Assembly (NCBI GenBank): GCA_035476815.1
Contig: DATILD010000052.1
Coordinates: 1 to 64,000, forward strand
Length of the DNA stretch: 64,000 bases
DNA from: Methylibium sp035476815
GTDB taxonomy: Bacteria; Pseudomonadota; Gammaproteobacteria; Burkholderiales; Burkholderiaceae_C
Direction: 5' to 3'
A model generated the notes under the pieces. That model did no database searches, was not told the origin of the DNA, and was given only the letters and a program-made list of their open reading frames with translations. Positions 1 to 13,002 of the stretch are shown piece by piece (position 1 is the first letter of the stretch; each line of letters starts with the position of its first letter). The position numbers and the translations under genes are program-made.

Positions 1-89
1 TCGTTCTTGACGACACACGCCGTCCAGCCGTTGTCCCGCCACAGGCGGGCTTCCTGGATTTTTTCTCCGGTGTCTTCGGCCTCGGTCAT
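1..89 (-). CDS. Unknown protein, N-terminal fragment
   Basis: The start of a gene read leftwards and cut by the window edge. About 29 residues are visible, beginning MTEAEDTGEKIQEARLW and continuing with a Trp/Cys-containing stretch. An in-frame ATG two codons upstream (start at 95) is an alternative start. No domain can be named from so little. It reads as real coding sequence and lies directly downstream of sbcB on the same strand, so it may be co-transcribed with it. Its base use matches the lower-GC first 3.2 kb rather than the rest of the window. Confidence 0.5.
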   Translation of the reverse strand, partial: MTEAEDTGEKIQEARLWRDNGWTACVVKN

Positions 90-160
90 TTGCATGGTGC
101 GCGTCTCAAGTAAGGGTCAGGATTGTAGGTGCCTGCAAAGCACTGCCGGGCTTGCAACGG

Positions 161-1603
161 CTATCGTTCTGGCGCGATGGCCTCGGCGTAGTCGTAGAGT
201 GCGCCCAGGATCTCTTCGCCACGCTCGTCCGCGGATTCCGACAATTGGTCGATCTCGGTAAACAGCTGCTCCACGGTGCGTACGCCGCCTTCGCCGTCAA
301 ACAGGCGCGCGGCCCGGTGCTCTTCCCAGCGTTGCGCTTCTTCCTGCGTCAGCGTCTGGGCGAAGTTGCGCGCGCGGTAGCGAAACAGCAGCTCGCCCAG
401 GCGCGCGTCCTCGAAGCTGGCGCGCGCTGTAGTCAACCCCTCTGGCGTCAAGCCGCGCAGCTGAGTCAAGCGGCGGCGGTCGTTATGGCCAACGAAGCCG
501 CCATAGAGGTCTTCATCGACATCTTGCGCAGCCGCCGCGGGCCGCTGAAATACCTCGGGCCAGATTGCGCTCATGTCCGGCAGCGCCCGCGCCGCCTGGG
601 CGTTCAGCAGCGCGGCATCCACGTCCAGGCCCCAGCGCTGGGCCATGGCAGCGGACAAGGTCTTCAGATTGCCCATGACCATCGGCGACTTGTTCAGGTG
701 CACGGTTTTCACCGGCAGCCGCGTCATGCCCTCGGGCAGTTCGTCTTTCTTGCTGAACAGGCGGGTGCGGATGGTGGCGGAGTCCAGCAGGCCCAGTTCA
801 CGCGGATCGTGCGCGAGGTCCCAGGCAATCAATTCGTTCTTGTTGGTCGGATGCGTGGCCAGCGGCCACATCACTCCCAGACAGCCACGCTCGGCCGGGA
901 ACATGCCCGAAACATGAAGAAACGGGCGTGCCGCCTGCGGGCTGGTTGGAAGTCCCAACTCGGCGGCCACGCGTTCCTTCTTGTGCAGTCCGAGGCAGAA
1001 CTCGAACAGCCGCGGCTGCTTGTCCCGGATCAGCCTGGCCAGCGCGATCGTCGCGCGCACGTCGGAAAGCGCATCGTGCGCGGCCTCATGCACCAATCCG
1101 TTGGCAGCCGTCAAATCGGTGAGCTTGAAGCTTGCGCCACCTTCTGGTTTCTGCGGCCAGACGATGCCTTCGGGCCGCAGCGCGTAGGCCGTGCGCACCA
1201 CATCCAGGATGTCCCAACGCCCGCAGTTGTTCTGCCACTCGCGCGCATACGGATCGATCAGGTTGCGCCAGAACATGAAGCGCGTGATCTCATCGTCGAA
1301 GCGGATGGTGTTGTAGCCCACGCCGATGGTGCCGGGCTGTGCCAGGGCCTGCTCGATCTGCGCGGCAAACGCATGCTCGGGAATGCCGCGCTCCAGGCAG
1401 ACCTGGGGCGTGATGCCGGTGATCAAGCAGGATTGCGGGTCGGGCAGAAAGTCATTGGCCGGCCGGCAATAAATCATCAGCGGTTCGCCGATTTCGTTGA
1501 GCGCGGCATCGGTGCGGATGGCGGCAAACTGCGCGGGCCGGTCGCGGCGCACATTCGCGCCGAAGGTTTCGTAGTCGTGCCAGAGAAAAGTGTGCGTGGA
1601 CAT
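161..1603 (-). CDS. sbcB: Exodeoxyribonuclease I
   Basis: A 480-residue protein of the SbcB family, the 3'-5' exonuclease that degrades single-stranded DNA in recombination and mismatch repair. The N-terminus has the DEDD-type exonuclease signature: WHDYETFG (first Asp/Glu pair), then GYNTIRFDDEITRF, then HDALSDVRAT. The C-terminal SH3-like and helical regions appear complete, with conserved ACEs such as HLNKSP and LYGGFVG. The start at MSTHTF is preferred over an in-frame ATG four codons upstream because family members begin this way. It lies downstream of clpA behind a strong terminator, so it probably has its own promoter. GC is noticeably lower than in genes beyond 3.2 kb. Confidence 0.93.
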   Translation of the reverse strand: MSTHTFLWHDYETFGANVRRDRPAQFAAIRTDAALNEIGEPLMIYCRPANDFLPDPQSCLITGITPQVCLERGIPEHAFAAQIEQALAQPGTIGVGYNTIRFDDEITRFMFWRNLIDPYAREWQNNCGRWDILDVVRTAYALRPEGIVWPQKPEGGASFKLTDLTAANGLVHEAAHDALSDVRATIALARLIRDKQPRLFEFCLGLHKKERVAAELGLPTSPQAARPFLHVSGMFPAERGCLGVMWPLATHPTNKNELIAWDLAHDPRELGLLDSATIRTRLFSKKDELPEGMTRLPVKTVHLNKSPMVMGNLKTLSAAMAQRWGLDVDAALLNAQAARALPDMSAIWPEVFQRPAAAAQDVDEDLYGGFVGHNDRRRLTQLRGLTPEGLTTARASFEDARLGELLFRYRARNFAQTLTQEEAQRWEEHRAARLFDGEGGVRTVEQLFTEIDQLSESADERGEEILGALYDYAEAIAPER

Positions 1604-1612
1604 GTTCCGGAT

Positions 1613-1648
1613 CAAAGAAAAAGGCCGGCGGTCAAATGACCACCGGCC
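1613..1648 (-). terminator. Rho-independent terminator of clpA
   Basis: Inverted repeat 1623-1634 / 1637-1648 (11 of 12 pairs, tiny loop), followed on the minus strand by CCTTTTTCTTTG. It lies 46 bases after the clpA stop and just before the sbcB start, so it separates the two transcripts. Confidence 0.85.
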
Positions 1649-1694
1649 TGCTATTTTGCCGCCACGGCGTATGGCGGCGATGGAGCCCGCTTTT

Positions 1695-4033
<2,339 letters not shown>

Positions 4034-4037
<4 letters not shown>

Positions 4038-4390
4038 GCGGCCTCCATGGTGCATTGCAGAGGGTGCCCGGATCGCTTCGCGGCGGCAAGCACCAATTCG
4101 ACTTTCGTGGCGGCGACGTCCTTCGAGTAGACGCCGCACACGCCCCGTCCCTCATGATGGATCTTCAGCATGATCTGGGTGGCCGTCTCGAGATCACGCT
4201 GGAAGAACTCCTGCAACACCATCACGACGAACTCCATCGGCGTGTAGTCGTCGTTGTGCATGACCACCTGGTACATGCGCGGCGGCTCGACCTTCGCGGC
4301 CTGGCGCTCGGCCACAACGGCGCCCTGCCCGTCGTCCGGCCGGGTGGCGGGACGCTGCGGGGGGGCGGCCGGTGGTTGGTCGTCAGGCAT
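4034..4390 (-). CDS. clpS: ClpS adaptor protein
   Basis: A 118-residue N-end-rule adaptor that hands N-degron proteins to ClpA. The core from about residue 36 has the family signature MYQVVMHNDDYTPMEFVV, then the HHEGRGVCGVYSKDVA helix and loop. The N-terminal 35 residues are a Pro/Ala/Gln-rich flexible tail, as usual in this family. The gene precedes and overlaps clpA by four bases. A TATAGA hexamer lies about a dozen bases upstream of the ATG on the minus strand, so the leader may be very short. The start at MPDDQPP was chosen because upstream codons do not resemble ClpS. Confidence 0.93.
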
Positions 4391-4613
4391 GCTTTTGATT
4401 CTATAGAGTGGCAGGTAGCAGGCTCCATGCCCGTGGATATGGCGACGATCAAAGCGCTTGCAAGCCGCCGCCGACCGTGCAGACTGTCGCGTTCGAGGGC
4501 CGCTGCGGCCGACCGGATCGTCCAGGTTCCGCTGCACCGACCCCTGGACGACAGCTTGACACCTTCTGGGGGGCTGCCGAGAATTCCGCCGATCACGGGC
4601 TTGGAGACGGGCA

Positions 4614-4871
4614 ATGGCCGAGGGAACGGTGAAGTGGTTCAACGACGCCAAGGGCTTCGGCTTCATCGAGCCGGAGGGCGGCGGCGAGGACGTGTTCGCA
4701 CATTTCTCGGCCATCCGGATGGAAGGCTTCCGCACCCTGAAGCAGGGCTCGCGCGTCAGCTATGACCTGGTCGAGGGCCCGAAGGGCAAGCTGGCGCACA
4801 ACATTGCCGCCCTGACGCGCGGGGAGTCGGTGGCGGCCGAGCTGCCGGCGGCCGAGACGGAACGCTCCTGA
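4614..4871 (+). CDS. Cold-shock-domain protein (CspA/CspD type)
   Basis: An 85-residue single cold-shock-domain protein that binds single-stranded RNA or DNA. RNP1 is KGFGFIEPEGG and RNP2 is DVFAHFSAI; the N-terminal GTVKWFND strand is canonical. The last 15 residues are an Ala/Glu tail beyond the domain. A GGAG motif lies a few bases upstream of ATG. It is divergent from clpS-clpA across a 223-base gap, an arrangement common in proteobacteria (cspD-clpS-clpA). Whether it responds to cold or to stationary phase cannot be told from sequence. Confidence 0.93.
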   Translation: MAEGTVKWFNDAKGFGFIEPEGGGEDVFAHFSAIRMEGFRTLKQGSRVSYDLVEGPKGKLAHNIAALTRGESVAAELPAAETERS

Positions 4872-4887
4872 GCGCTCGTCGCCCCAT

Positions 4888-4917
4888 GAAAAAACCCGCC
4901 GGTCGGCGGGTTTTTCG
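4888..4917. terminator. Bidirectional terminator between csp and icd
   Basis: AAAAAACCCGCCGGTCGGCGGGTTTTTT-like hairpin: arms ACCCGCC and GGCGGGT, with an A-run on the left and a T-run on the right. It can end the rightward csp transcript and the leftward icd transcript. Confidence 0.88.
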
Positions 4918-4935
4918 TTGGTGCGGAGCGGCGGC

Positions 4936-6189
<1,254 letters not shown>

Positions 6190-6248
6190 GGAGTGGTTTC
6201 TCCGCAGGAAGGGGTCTGCTTGGCAAGGGTCGGATCGACGCCCGGATT

Positions 6249-6947
6249 CTAGGCGGGCGCGCACCACAGGCCACCGGGCACCGTGAACTGCAGCCACAGT
6301 CCCCAGCCGCTCGCGGCCACCAGCAGCGCGCCGGCGCCCCTCAGGGCGAGCCGGGGCGCGGCCACGCGGCGCGCCAGCGCCTGCCACAGCAGTGGCCCGG
6401 CCACGACACCCGGCAGGCTGGCCAGCGCAAACCCGCTCATGACGGCCGCACCACCCCAGGGCGTGTCGGCCAGCGCGGCCACCAGCAAGGCCGAGTACAG
6501 CAGCCCGCACGGCCAGGCGGCCCACAGCAGGCCGGCGCCGGCCGCCTGGGCCAGCCCGGCGGCGCGGCCGCCCGGCGTCGGGCCGTGGACCACGGCCAGC
6601 CCGGCCGGCGGCAGCTGGTCGGCCCCCATCCACCTGAGCGGCCGCCCGGCGACCAGCAGCCACAGCCCGAGCAACAGCGCCGCCAGCGGCAGCAGCAGCC
6701 ACACCGGCCGCAGCCACGCGGCGGCGCGCGCCCCGTCGGCCAGCAGCCCGGTGCTGGCGGCCACCAGCGCCCCCGCCACCGCATAGGACAGCAGCCGACC
6801 GGCCTGATGGACGGCCAGCGCCTGGCGCGGACGTCCGTTGCCGCAGCGGCGCGCCAGCGCGGCGCAGGGGGCGCCGCACATGGCGGCGCAATGGGGCGTA
6901 CCCGCCAGGCCCATCAGCGCCGCGGCGGCCACCAGCGCACTGCTCAT
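6249..6947 (-). CDS. TauE/SafE (UreH-like) family membrane protein
   Basis: A 232-residue polytopic membrane protein with about six hydrophobic segments. Near the N-terminus is GTPHCAAMCGAPC (His19, Cys20, Cys24), the metal-ligand-like motif seen in the sulfite exporter TauE/SafE-type proteins that accompany cbb3 oxidase genes. It follows hemN by 13 bases on the same strand, so the pair is probably one transcript. In this context a role in copper or heme delivery during oxidase assembly is more likely than anion export, but this is inference. Composition is extremely Ala/Leu-rich, as is usual here for membrane genes. Confidence 0.75.
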   Translation of the reverse strand: MSSALVAAAALMGLAGTPHCAAMCGAPCAALARRCGNGRPRQALAVHQAGRLLSYAVAGALVAASTGLLADGARAAAWLRPVWLLLPLAALLLGLWLLVAGRPLRWMGADQLPPAGLAVVHGPTPGGRAAGLAQAAGAGLLWAAWPCGLLYSALLVAALADTPWGGAAVMSGFALASLPGVVAGPLLWQALARRVAAPRLALRGAGALLVAASGWGLWLQFTVPGGLWCAPA

Positions 6948-6960
6948 CGGGCGACGCGGC

Positions 6961-8382
6961 TCAGATCACGCGCGAGTAGCGTTCGCGGGCGCGGTCCGAC
7001 TGCAGGTGGCGGTCGAACACCATCGCGACGGCGCGCACGAAGTACCAGCCGAGCGGCGTGAGCTCGATCCCTTCGCCGTCGATCACGACCAGCCCCTGCT
7101 CGGCCAGCGGCGCGAGCTGCGTCAGTTCGGCCGCGAAGTGGCTGCGAAAGTCGACCAGGTGGGCGAGCTCGATCGACTCGAACAGCACATGGCCCTGGCA
7201 CATCAGCGCCATGATCACGGAACGGCGCACCAGGTCGTCGCGGGTCAGCGCGAGGCCGCGCACGACCGCGAAGTCGCCGGCGCGCAGCGCGTCGTAGTAC
7301 TCGGGCAGGGTCTTGGCGTTCTGGCTGTAGGTAGCGCCGACGCGACCGATCGCCGACACGCCCAGGCCGATCAGGTCGCAGTCGGGCTGGGTGCTGTAGC
7401 CCTGGAAGTTGCGGTGCAGCCGGCCCTGGCGCTTGGCCACCGCCAGCGCATCGCCCGGGAGCGCGAAGTGGTCCATGCCGATATGCTCGTAGCCCTGCCC
7501 GAGGAAGCCGGCGATCGCGTTCGCCAGCATCGTCACGCGCTCGGCCGCGGCCGGCAGCTCGGCGGCGTGGATGCGCCGCTGCGGCTTGAAGCGCTGCGGC
7601 AGGTGGGCATAGGCGTACAGCGCGATGCGGTCGGGCCGCAGCGCGGCGACCTGCTCGACGGTGCGCGCCAGCGAGGCGGGCGTCTGGCGCGGCAGGCCGT
7701 GGATCAGGTCGACGTTGATCGAGTCGAAGCGCAGCACCCGCGCCGCCGCCATCAGCGCCGCCACCTGTTCGCGCGGCTGGATGCGGTGCACGGCCTGCTG
7801 GACCGCGGGGTCGAAGTCCTGCACGCCGAAGCTGATGCGGTTGAAGCCGAGCGTGCGCAGGCGGCCGAGCCGGGCGGCGTCGACGGTGCGCGGGTCGACC
7901 TCGATCGAGCACTCGGCCTGCGGCGCGAGCGTGAAGGCGGACTGCAGCATCGCCATCAGGCGCTCGAGCTCGCCGTCGTCCAGAAAGGTCGGCGTGCCGC
8001 CGCCGAGGTGGAGCTGGGCGAGCGGCTGGCCGCGTCCGAGCACCCGGACATGCAGGCCGATCTCGGTGGCAAGCGCGTCCAGGTAGGGGCCGGTGCGAGC
8101 ATGGTCGCGGGTGATGACCTTGTTGCAGGCGCAGTAGTAGCAGACCGATTCGCAGAACGGCAGGTGCACGTAGACCGACAGCGGTCCGCCGCCGGCCGCG
8201 CCGCTGCCGCCCCGCTGACGCAGCGCCAGGGCCCGCCGGTACTGGGCGGCATCGAAGGCGTCGACGAAGCGGTCGGCCGTCGGGTAGGAGGTGTAACGCG
8301 GCCCGAGCAGGTCGAAGCGCTGCAACAGTTCCTCGCCCGGCGCGGGGCGCAGGGTCGGGGGCGAGGTGGAGACGGTGGTCAT
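6961..8382 (-). CDS. hemN: Oxygen-independent coproporphyrinogen III oxidase
   Basis: A 473-residue radical SAM enzyme that converts coproporphyrinogen III to protoporphyrinogen IX without oxygen, supplying heme when oxygen is scarce. The cluster motif is CESVCYYCACNKV (Cys77, 81, 84), preceded by YVHLPF; GGGTPTFL and the C-terminal HemN domain follow. The N-terminal GPRYTSYPTAD stretch is typical of true HemN rather than HemW. The start at MTTVSTSPP was chosen; 16 further in-frame codons upstream run into the FNR box. It is divergent from fnr, with a shared FNR site between them. Confidence 0.95.
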   Translation of the reverse strand: MTTVSTSPPTLRPAPGEELLQRFDLLGPRYTSYPTADRFVDAFDAAQYRRALALRQRGGSGAAGGGPLSVYVHLPFCESVCYYCACNKVITRDHARTGPYLDALATEIGLHVRVLGRGQPLAQLHLGGGTPTFLDDGELERLMAMLQSAFTLAPQAECSIEVDPRTVDAARLGRLRTLGFNRISFGVQDFDPAVQQAVHRIQPREQVAALMAAARVLRFDSINVDLIHGLPRQTPASLARTVEQVAALRPDRIALYAYAHLPQRFKPQRRIHAAELPAAAERVTMLANAIAGFLGQGYEHIGMDHFALPGDALAVAKRQGRLHRNFQGYSTQPDCDLIGLGVSAIGRVGATYSQNAKTLPEYYDALRAGDFAVVRGLALTRDDLVRRSVIMALMCQGHVLFESIELAHLVDFRSHFAAELTQLAPLAEQGLVVIDGEGIELTPLGWYFVRAVAMVFDRHLQSDRARERYSRVI

Positions 8383-8416
8383 GGCGCCACTGTGCGGCGC
8401 CAACCGCAGCCACGGC

Positions 8417-8430
8417 TTGACCTGTGTCAA
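8417..8430. promoter_or_regulatory. FNR box between hemN and fnr
   Basis: TTGACCTGTGTCAA matches the FNR/ANR consensus TTGAT-N4-ATCAA with one change per arm. It is symmetric, so it could serve both divergent genes. A GACAAT hexamer at 8451-8456 would place an fnr start site near 8464, close to the -41.5 spacing of class II FNR activation. Confidence 0.8.
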
Positions 8431-8480
8431 GCCGCCCTGCGCCGCCCTTCGGACAATCGCGGCAGGCCTTGAGATCGATC

Positions 8481-9293
8481 ATGCTGCTGAACGACACCCC
8501 CCTAGCGCCGTCGCCGCGTGCCAGCGCGTCGATCGCGTCCCTACGGCCCATAATGCGCGTCATGCAACGCGACGCCATCCGCATCGAGGCCGTGAAGGTC
8601 GCCTGCTCGAGCTGCAGTCTGCGCGAGCTGTGCCTGCCGGTTGGCCTGTCGGACGCCGACCTCAACCAGCTCGACGCGCTGATCGGCTCGCGCCGCAGCA
8701 TCAAACGCGGCGACCTGCTGTTCCAGGTCGGCGACCGCTTCGAGTCGCTCTACGCGGTGCGCACCGGCTTCTTCAAGACCCGCGTCTCGTCGGAGGACGG
8801 CCGCGACCAGGTCACCGGCTTCCAGATGGCCGGCGAGTTGCTGGGCCTGGACGGCATCAGCTCCGACCGCCATGCCTGCGACGCGGTGGCGCTGGAAGAC
8901 TCCCAGGTCTGCCAGATCCCCTACGACCAGCTCGAGCGGCTGTCGCAGTCCTCGTCGACGCTGCAGCACCAGTTCCACAAGATCATGAGCCGCGAGATCG
9001 TGCGCGACCATGGCGTGATGCTGCTGCTCGGCAGCATGCGCGCCGAGGAGCGGCTGGCCGCCTTCCTGCTGAACCTGACGCAGCGGCTGCACGTGCGCGG
9101 CTTCTCGGCGCAGTCGCTGGTGCTGCGCATGACGCGCGAGGAGATCGGCAGCTACCTCGGCCTGAAGCTCGAGACCGTGAGCCGCACCTTCTCGAAGTTC
9201 CAGGAGGACGGCCTGCTCGAGGTCAAGCAGCGCGACATCCGCGTGCTCGACGAGGCCGGCCTGCGCCGCCTGGTCAACGCCTCGCCCTGCTGA
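8481..9293 (+). CDS. fnr: FNR-type anaerobic transcription regulator
   Basis: A Crp/FNR-family oxygen sensor of 270 residues (from MLLNDTPLAP). The [4Fe-4S] ligands are CSSCSLRELC (Cys42, 45, 51) plus Cys133 in DRHACDAVA. A cyclic-nucleotide-binding-like fold follows, then a C-terminal HTH with ETVSR, the E-x-x-S-R recognition set that reads TTGAT half-sites. The start is uncertain: in-frame ATGs at 8481, 8553 and 8562 all precede the cysteine cluster, and no ribosome site is strong. It sits between hemN and the cbb3 operon, both of which carry FNR boxes. Its 3' end overlaps the convergent gene at 9274 by 20 bases. Confidence 0.94.
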   Translation: MLLNDTPLAPSPRASASIASLRPIMRVMQRDAIRIEAVKVACSSCSLRELCLPVGLSDADLNQLDALIGSRRSIKRGDLLFQVGDRFESLYAVRTGFFKTRVSSEDGRDQVTGFQMAGELLGLDGISSDRHACDAVALEDSQVCQIPYDQLERLSQSSSTLQHQFHKIMSREIVRDHGVMLLLGSMRAEERLAAFLLNLTQRLHVRGFSAQSLVLRMTREEIGSYLGLKLETVSRTFSKFQEDGLLEVKQRDIRVLDEAGLRRLVNASPC

Positions 9294-9504
9294 CCAGCCG
9301 CAGCGTCAGCGTGCTGCCCAGCGCGCACACCGCCCAGAAGCCGAAGAAGGCGAGCGTGTAGACGCCCGGCGCCGACCAGCCGGCCAGCGCCCGCCCGACC
9401 CAGCCGCTCAGGTCGGCCGGGTCCACCGCGCCGAACACCAGCATCTCCAACAGGCCGGCCATCAGGAACGCCGGCCACGCGACGCGCAGCGCGACGCGCT
9501 TCAC
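9274..9504 (-). CDS. Small two-helix membrane protein at the end of the cco operon
   Basis: A 76-residue protein with a GTG start whose GTGA overlaps the stop of the FixH-like gene, indicating translational coupling. Two hydrophobic helices are visible: about 8-28 (PAFLMAGLLEMLVFGAV) and about 48-70 (YTLAFFGFWAVCALG). It is the last gene of the leftward cco operon and overlaps the convergent fnr 3' end. I do not recognise a named family. Position suggests an accessory role in oxidase assembly. No upstream ATG fits; the GTG start rests on the overlap. Confidence 0.65.
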   Translation of the reverse strand: MKRVALRVAWPAFLMAGLLEMLVFGAVDPADLSGWVGRALAGWSAPGVYTLAFFGFWAVCALGSTLTLRLVSRARR

Positions 9505-9746
9505 CGGACGGCCCCGTCCGGTGAAGCCGGTGCGGGCGGCGTCGCCGCATGGTTGCGGCCCTGCACCGCCGGTCGGTCGGCTGTCGAGGCCCGGGTGTCC
9601 AGCGGCAGGTCGGCGCCGCGCACCGCCAGCACCGCGGTCGCCAGCCCGGCGACGACGACGACCGCCGGCCCGCCGATCACCAGCCAGACCATCGGTTCGC
9701 GCCACCAGGGGCGGCTCGGGGGGGCGGTTGCCGTCAATTGGGTCAT
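9501..9746 (-). CDS. FixH/CcoH-like short membrane protein
   Basis: An 81-residue protein beginning MTQLTATAPPSRPWWREPMVW, followed by one strong transmembrane helix (about 19-43, rich in Val/Ala) and a polar Pro/Ala-rich tail. The PWWR-x-PMVWLVIGGPA start resembles the N-terminus of FixH, a cbb3 oxidase assembly factor normally encoded after ccoG. Here it is about half the usual FixH length and lacks the periplasmic beta domain. It lies 23 bases after ccoG and overlaps the next small gene. It may be a reduced FixH. The call rests on position and the N-terminal motif. Confidence 0.65.
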   Translation of the reverse strand: MTQLTATAPPSRPWWREPMVWLVIGGPAVVVVAGLATAVLAVRGADLPLDTRASTADRPAVQGRNHAATPPAPASPDGAVR

Positions 9747-9769
9747 GGTCTGCCTCGGGAGAGCGTGCC

Positions 9770-11248
<1,479 letters not shown>

Positions 11249-11263
11249 CGCGTGCGGCGGGCC

Positions 11264-12190
11264 TCAGGGCGTGGCGGCGGCCGCCACCGACGCGGTCGGC
11301 TGCGACAGGCTCCAGACGTAGGCGGCGAGGATGCGCACCTGGGCCGCGCTGAGCCGGTCGCCATGGGCCGGCATCTGGTTGAGCTTGCCCTCGGTGACCA
11401 TCTTGACGATCGCCTGCTCGCCCCAGCCGTGCAGCCAGACGTCGTCGTTCAGGCGCGGCGCTCCGAGCGCCGGGTTGCCGGCGCCGGTGGCACCGTGGCA
11501 GGCGGCACAGGCGCTGAACTTGCTGCGGCCGAGCTGGGCGGCAAGCTTGTCGTGCGGGCTGCCCGACAGGCTGAGCACGTAGTGCGCGACGTTGCGCACG
11601 TCCGCCCCGGTGCCGACGGCCGCGGCCATCGGCGGCATCATGCCCTGGCGGCCCGCGGCGATGCTCTGCGCGATCTGCTCCGGCTCGCCGCCGTGCAGCC
11701 AGTCGCGGTCGGTCAGGTTCGGGAAGCCCTTGCTGCCGCGCGCGTCCGAGCCGTGGCACTGGGCGCAATAGGTGACGAACAGGCGCTCGCCGAGGCCGCG
11801 GGCCAGCGGGTCGCGGGCCAGGTCGCCGGTGGCCATGCCGGCAAAGCGCGCGTACAGCGGCTCCTGCTTCACGCGGGCGCGATCGACCTCGGCCTGGTGC
11901 TGTCCCTGCTGCGTCCAGCCCTTCTGGCCGGCGTAGGAGCCGAGGCCGGGGTAGAGCAGCAGGTAGACCGCCGCGAACACGACCGTCAGCACGAACAGCC
12001 CCATCCACCAGCGCGGCAGCGGGTTGTTGAGCTCGCGCAGGTCCTCGTCCCAGACATGGCCGGTGGTGTTGTCGGTCGCCATCACCTTGCGGCGCGAGGC
12101 GATGATCAGCAGGATCAGGCAGACCGCGAGGCCGGCCACCGTCAGCGCGGCGACGTACAGGCTCCAGCCGCTCGAGAAGAAATCACTCAT
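11264..12190 (-). CDS. ccoP: cbb3-type cytochrome c oxidase subunit III
   Basis: A 308-residue diheme cytochrome c subunit that passes electrons to CcoO. It has two N-terminal hydrophobic segments (about 8-30 and 60-80) and two heme c sites, CAQCH and CAACH, each with a downstream methionine ligand region (MMPPM and NQMPAHG). The start codon overlaps the ccoQ 3' end by eight bases. All sequence features expected of CcoP are present. Confidence 0.96.
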   Translation of the reverse strand: MSDFFSSGWSLYVAALTVAGLAVCLILLIIASRRKVMATDNTTGHVWDEDLRELNNPLPRWWMGLFVLTVVFAAVYLLLYPGLGSYAGQKGWTQQGQHQAEVDRARVKQEPLYARFAGMATGDLARDPLARGLGERLFVTYCAQCHGSDARGSKGFPNLTDRDWLHGGEPEQIAQSIAAGRQGMMPPMAAAVGTGADVRNVAHYVLSLSGSPHDKLAAQLGRSKFSACAACHGATGAGNPALGAPRLNDDVWLHGWGEQAIVKMVTEGKLNQMPAHGDRLSAAQVRILAAYVWSLSQPTASVAAAATP

Positions 12191-12341
12191 TGCGTGCCTC
12201 CACGGCGTCGTCGAGGAAGGGCAGGCGAGCGGCCGCGTCGAAGGCCGCCTGACGGCGGCGCGACAGCGCCCAGCCGACGATCGCCAGGAAGGCGCCGAAC
12301 GACAGCAGCGTCACGACGATCCTCAGGGTGTTCACGTCCAT
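12183..12341 (-). CDS. ccoQ: cbb3 oxidase small subunit CcoQ
   Basis: A 52-residue protein beginning MDVNTLRIVVTLLSFGAFL, with a single transmembrane helix (about 7-27), an RRR stop-transfer motif and an acidic tail. Length, topology and position between ccoO and ccoP fit CcoQ/FixQ, which stabilises the assembled oxidase. It starts 10 bases after the ccoO stop and overlaps ccoP by eight bases. Confidence 0.9.
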   Translation of the reverse strand: MDVNTLRIVVTLLSFGAFLAIVGWALSRRRQAAFDAAARLPFLDDAVEARNE

Positions 12342-12351
12342 CTTGATGTCC

Positions 12352-12978
12352 TCACTTGCCGGCGGTGCCGAGCACCTGCAGGTAGGCGACCAGCGCGTCG
12401 AGCTCGCTCTTGCCCTTCACGGCCTCGGCGGCCTGCGCGATCTCGGCATCGGTGTAGGGCGCGCCGAGCGTGCGCAGCGCGCGCAGCTTGGGCGCCATCG
12501 CCGCCGGGTCGACCGTCGCCGCCGCCAGCCACGGGTAGGCGGGCATGTTCGACTCCGGCACCAGGTCGCGCGGGTTGTTCAGGTGCAGGCGGTGCCACTC
12601 GTCGGAGTAGCGCCCGCCGACACGGTGCAGGTCCGGGCCGGTGCGCTTGCTGCCCCACTGGAACGGGCGGTCGTAGACGAACTCGCCGGCCTTCGAGTAG
12701 GGGCCGTAGCGCAGCGTCTCGGCCAGCAGCGGACGCACCATCTGCGAGTGGCAGTTGTAGCAACCCTCGCGGACGTAGACGTCACGGCCGGCGAGCTGCA
12801 GCGCGGTGTAGGGCTTGAGGCCGGCCGCGGCCTCGGTGGTGCTGCGCTGGAAGAACAGCGGCACGATCTCGACCAGGCCGCCGACGGCGACGACCAGCAG
12901 GATCAGCACGATCATCAGCCAGTTGGAAGTCTCGATGCGTTCGTGGCTGAACGCGTCGATCGGGGTGTCCTTGCTCAT
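12352..12978 (-). CDS. ccoO: cbb3-type cytochrome c oxidase subunit II
   Basis: A 208-residue membrane-anchored monoheme cytochrome c. The N-terminal helix is at about 20-42, the heme site is CYNCHSQMVRP, and the family-specific FQWGSKRTGPDLHRVGGRYSD and NPRDLVPESNMPAYPW follow (axial Met in the latter). It lies between ccoN (24-base gap) and ccoQ. Confidence 0.97.
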   Translation of the reverse strand: MSKDTPIDAFSHERIETSNWLMIVLILLVVAVGGLVEIVPLFFQRSTTEAAAGLKPYTALQLAGRDVYVREGCYNCHSQMVRPLLAETLRYGPYSKAGEFVYDRPFQWGSKRTGPDLHRVGGRYSDEWHRLHLNNPRDLVPESNMPAYPWLAAATVDPAAMAPKLRALRTLGAPYTDAEIAQAAEAVKGKSELDALVAYLQVLGTAGK

Positions 12979-13002
12979 GGTTCGATGTCCTCGGATCGGG
13001 TC

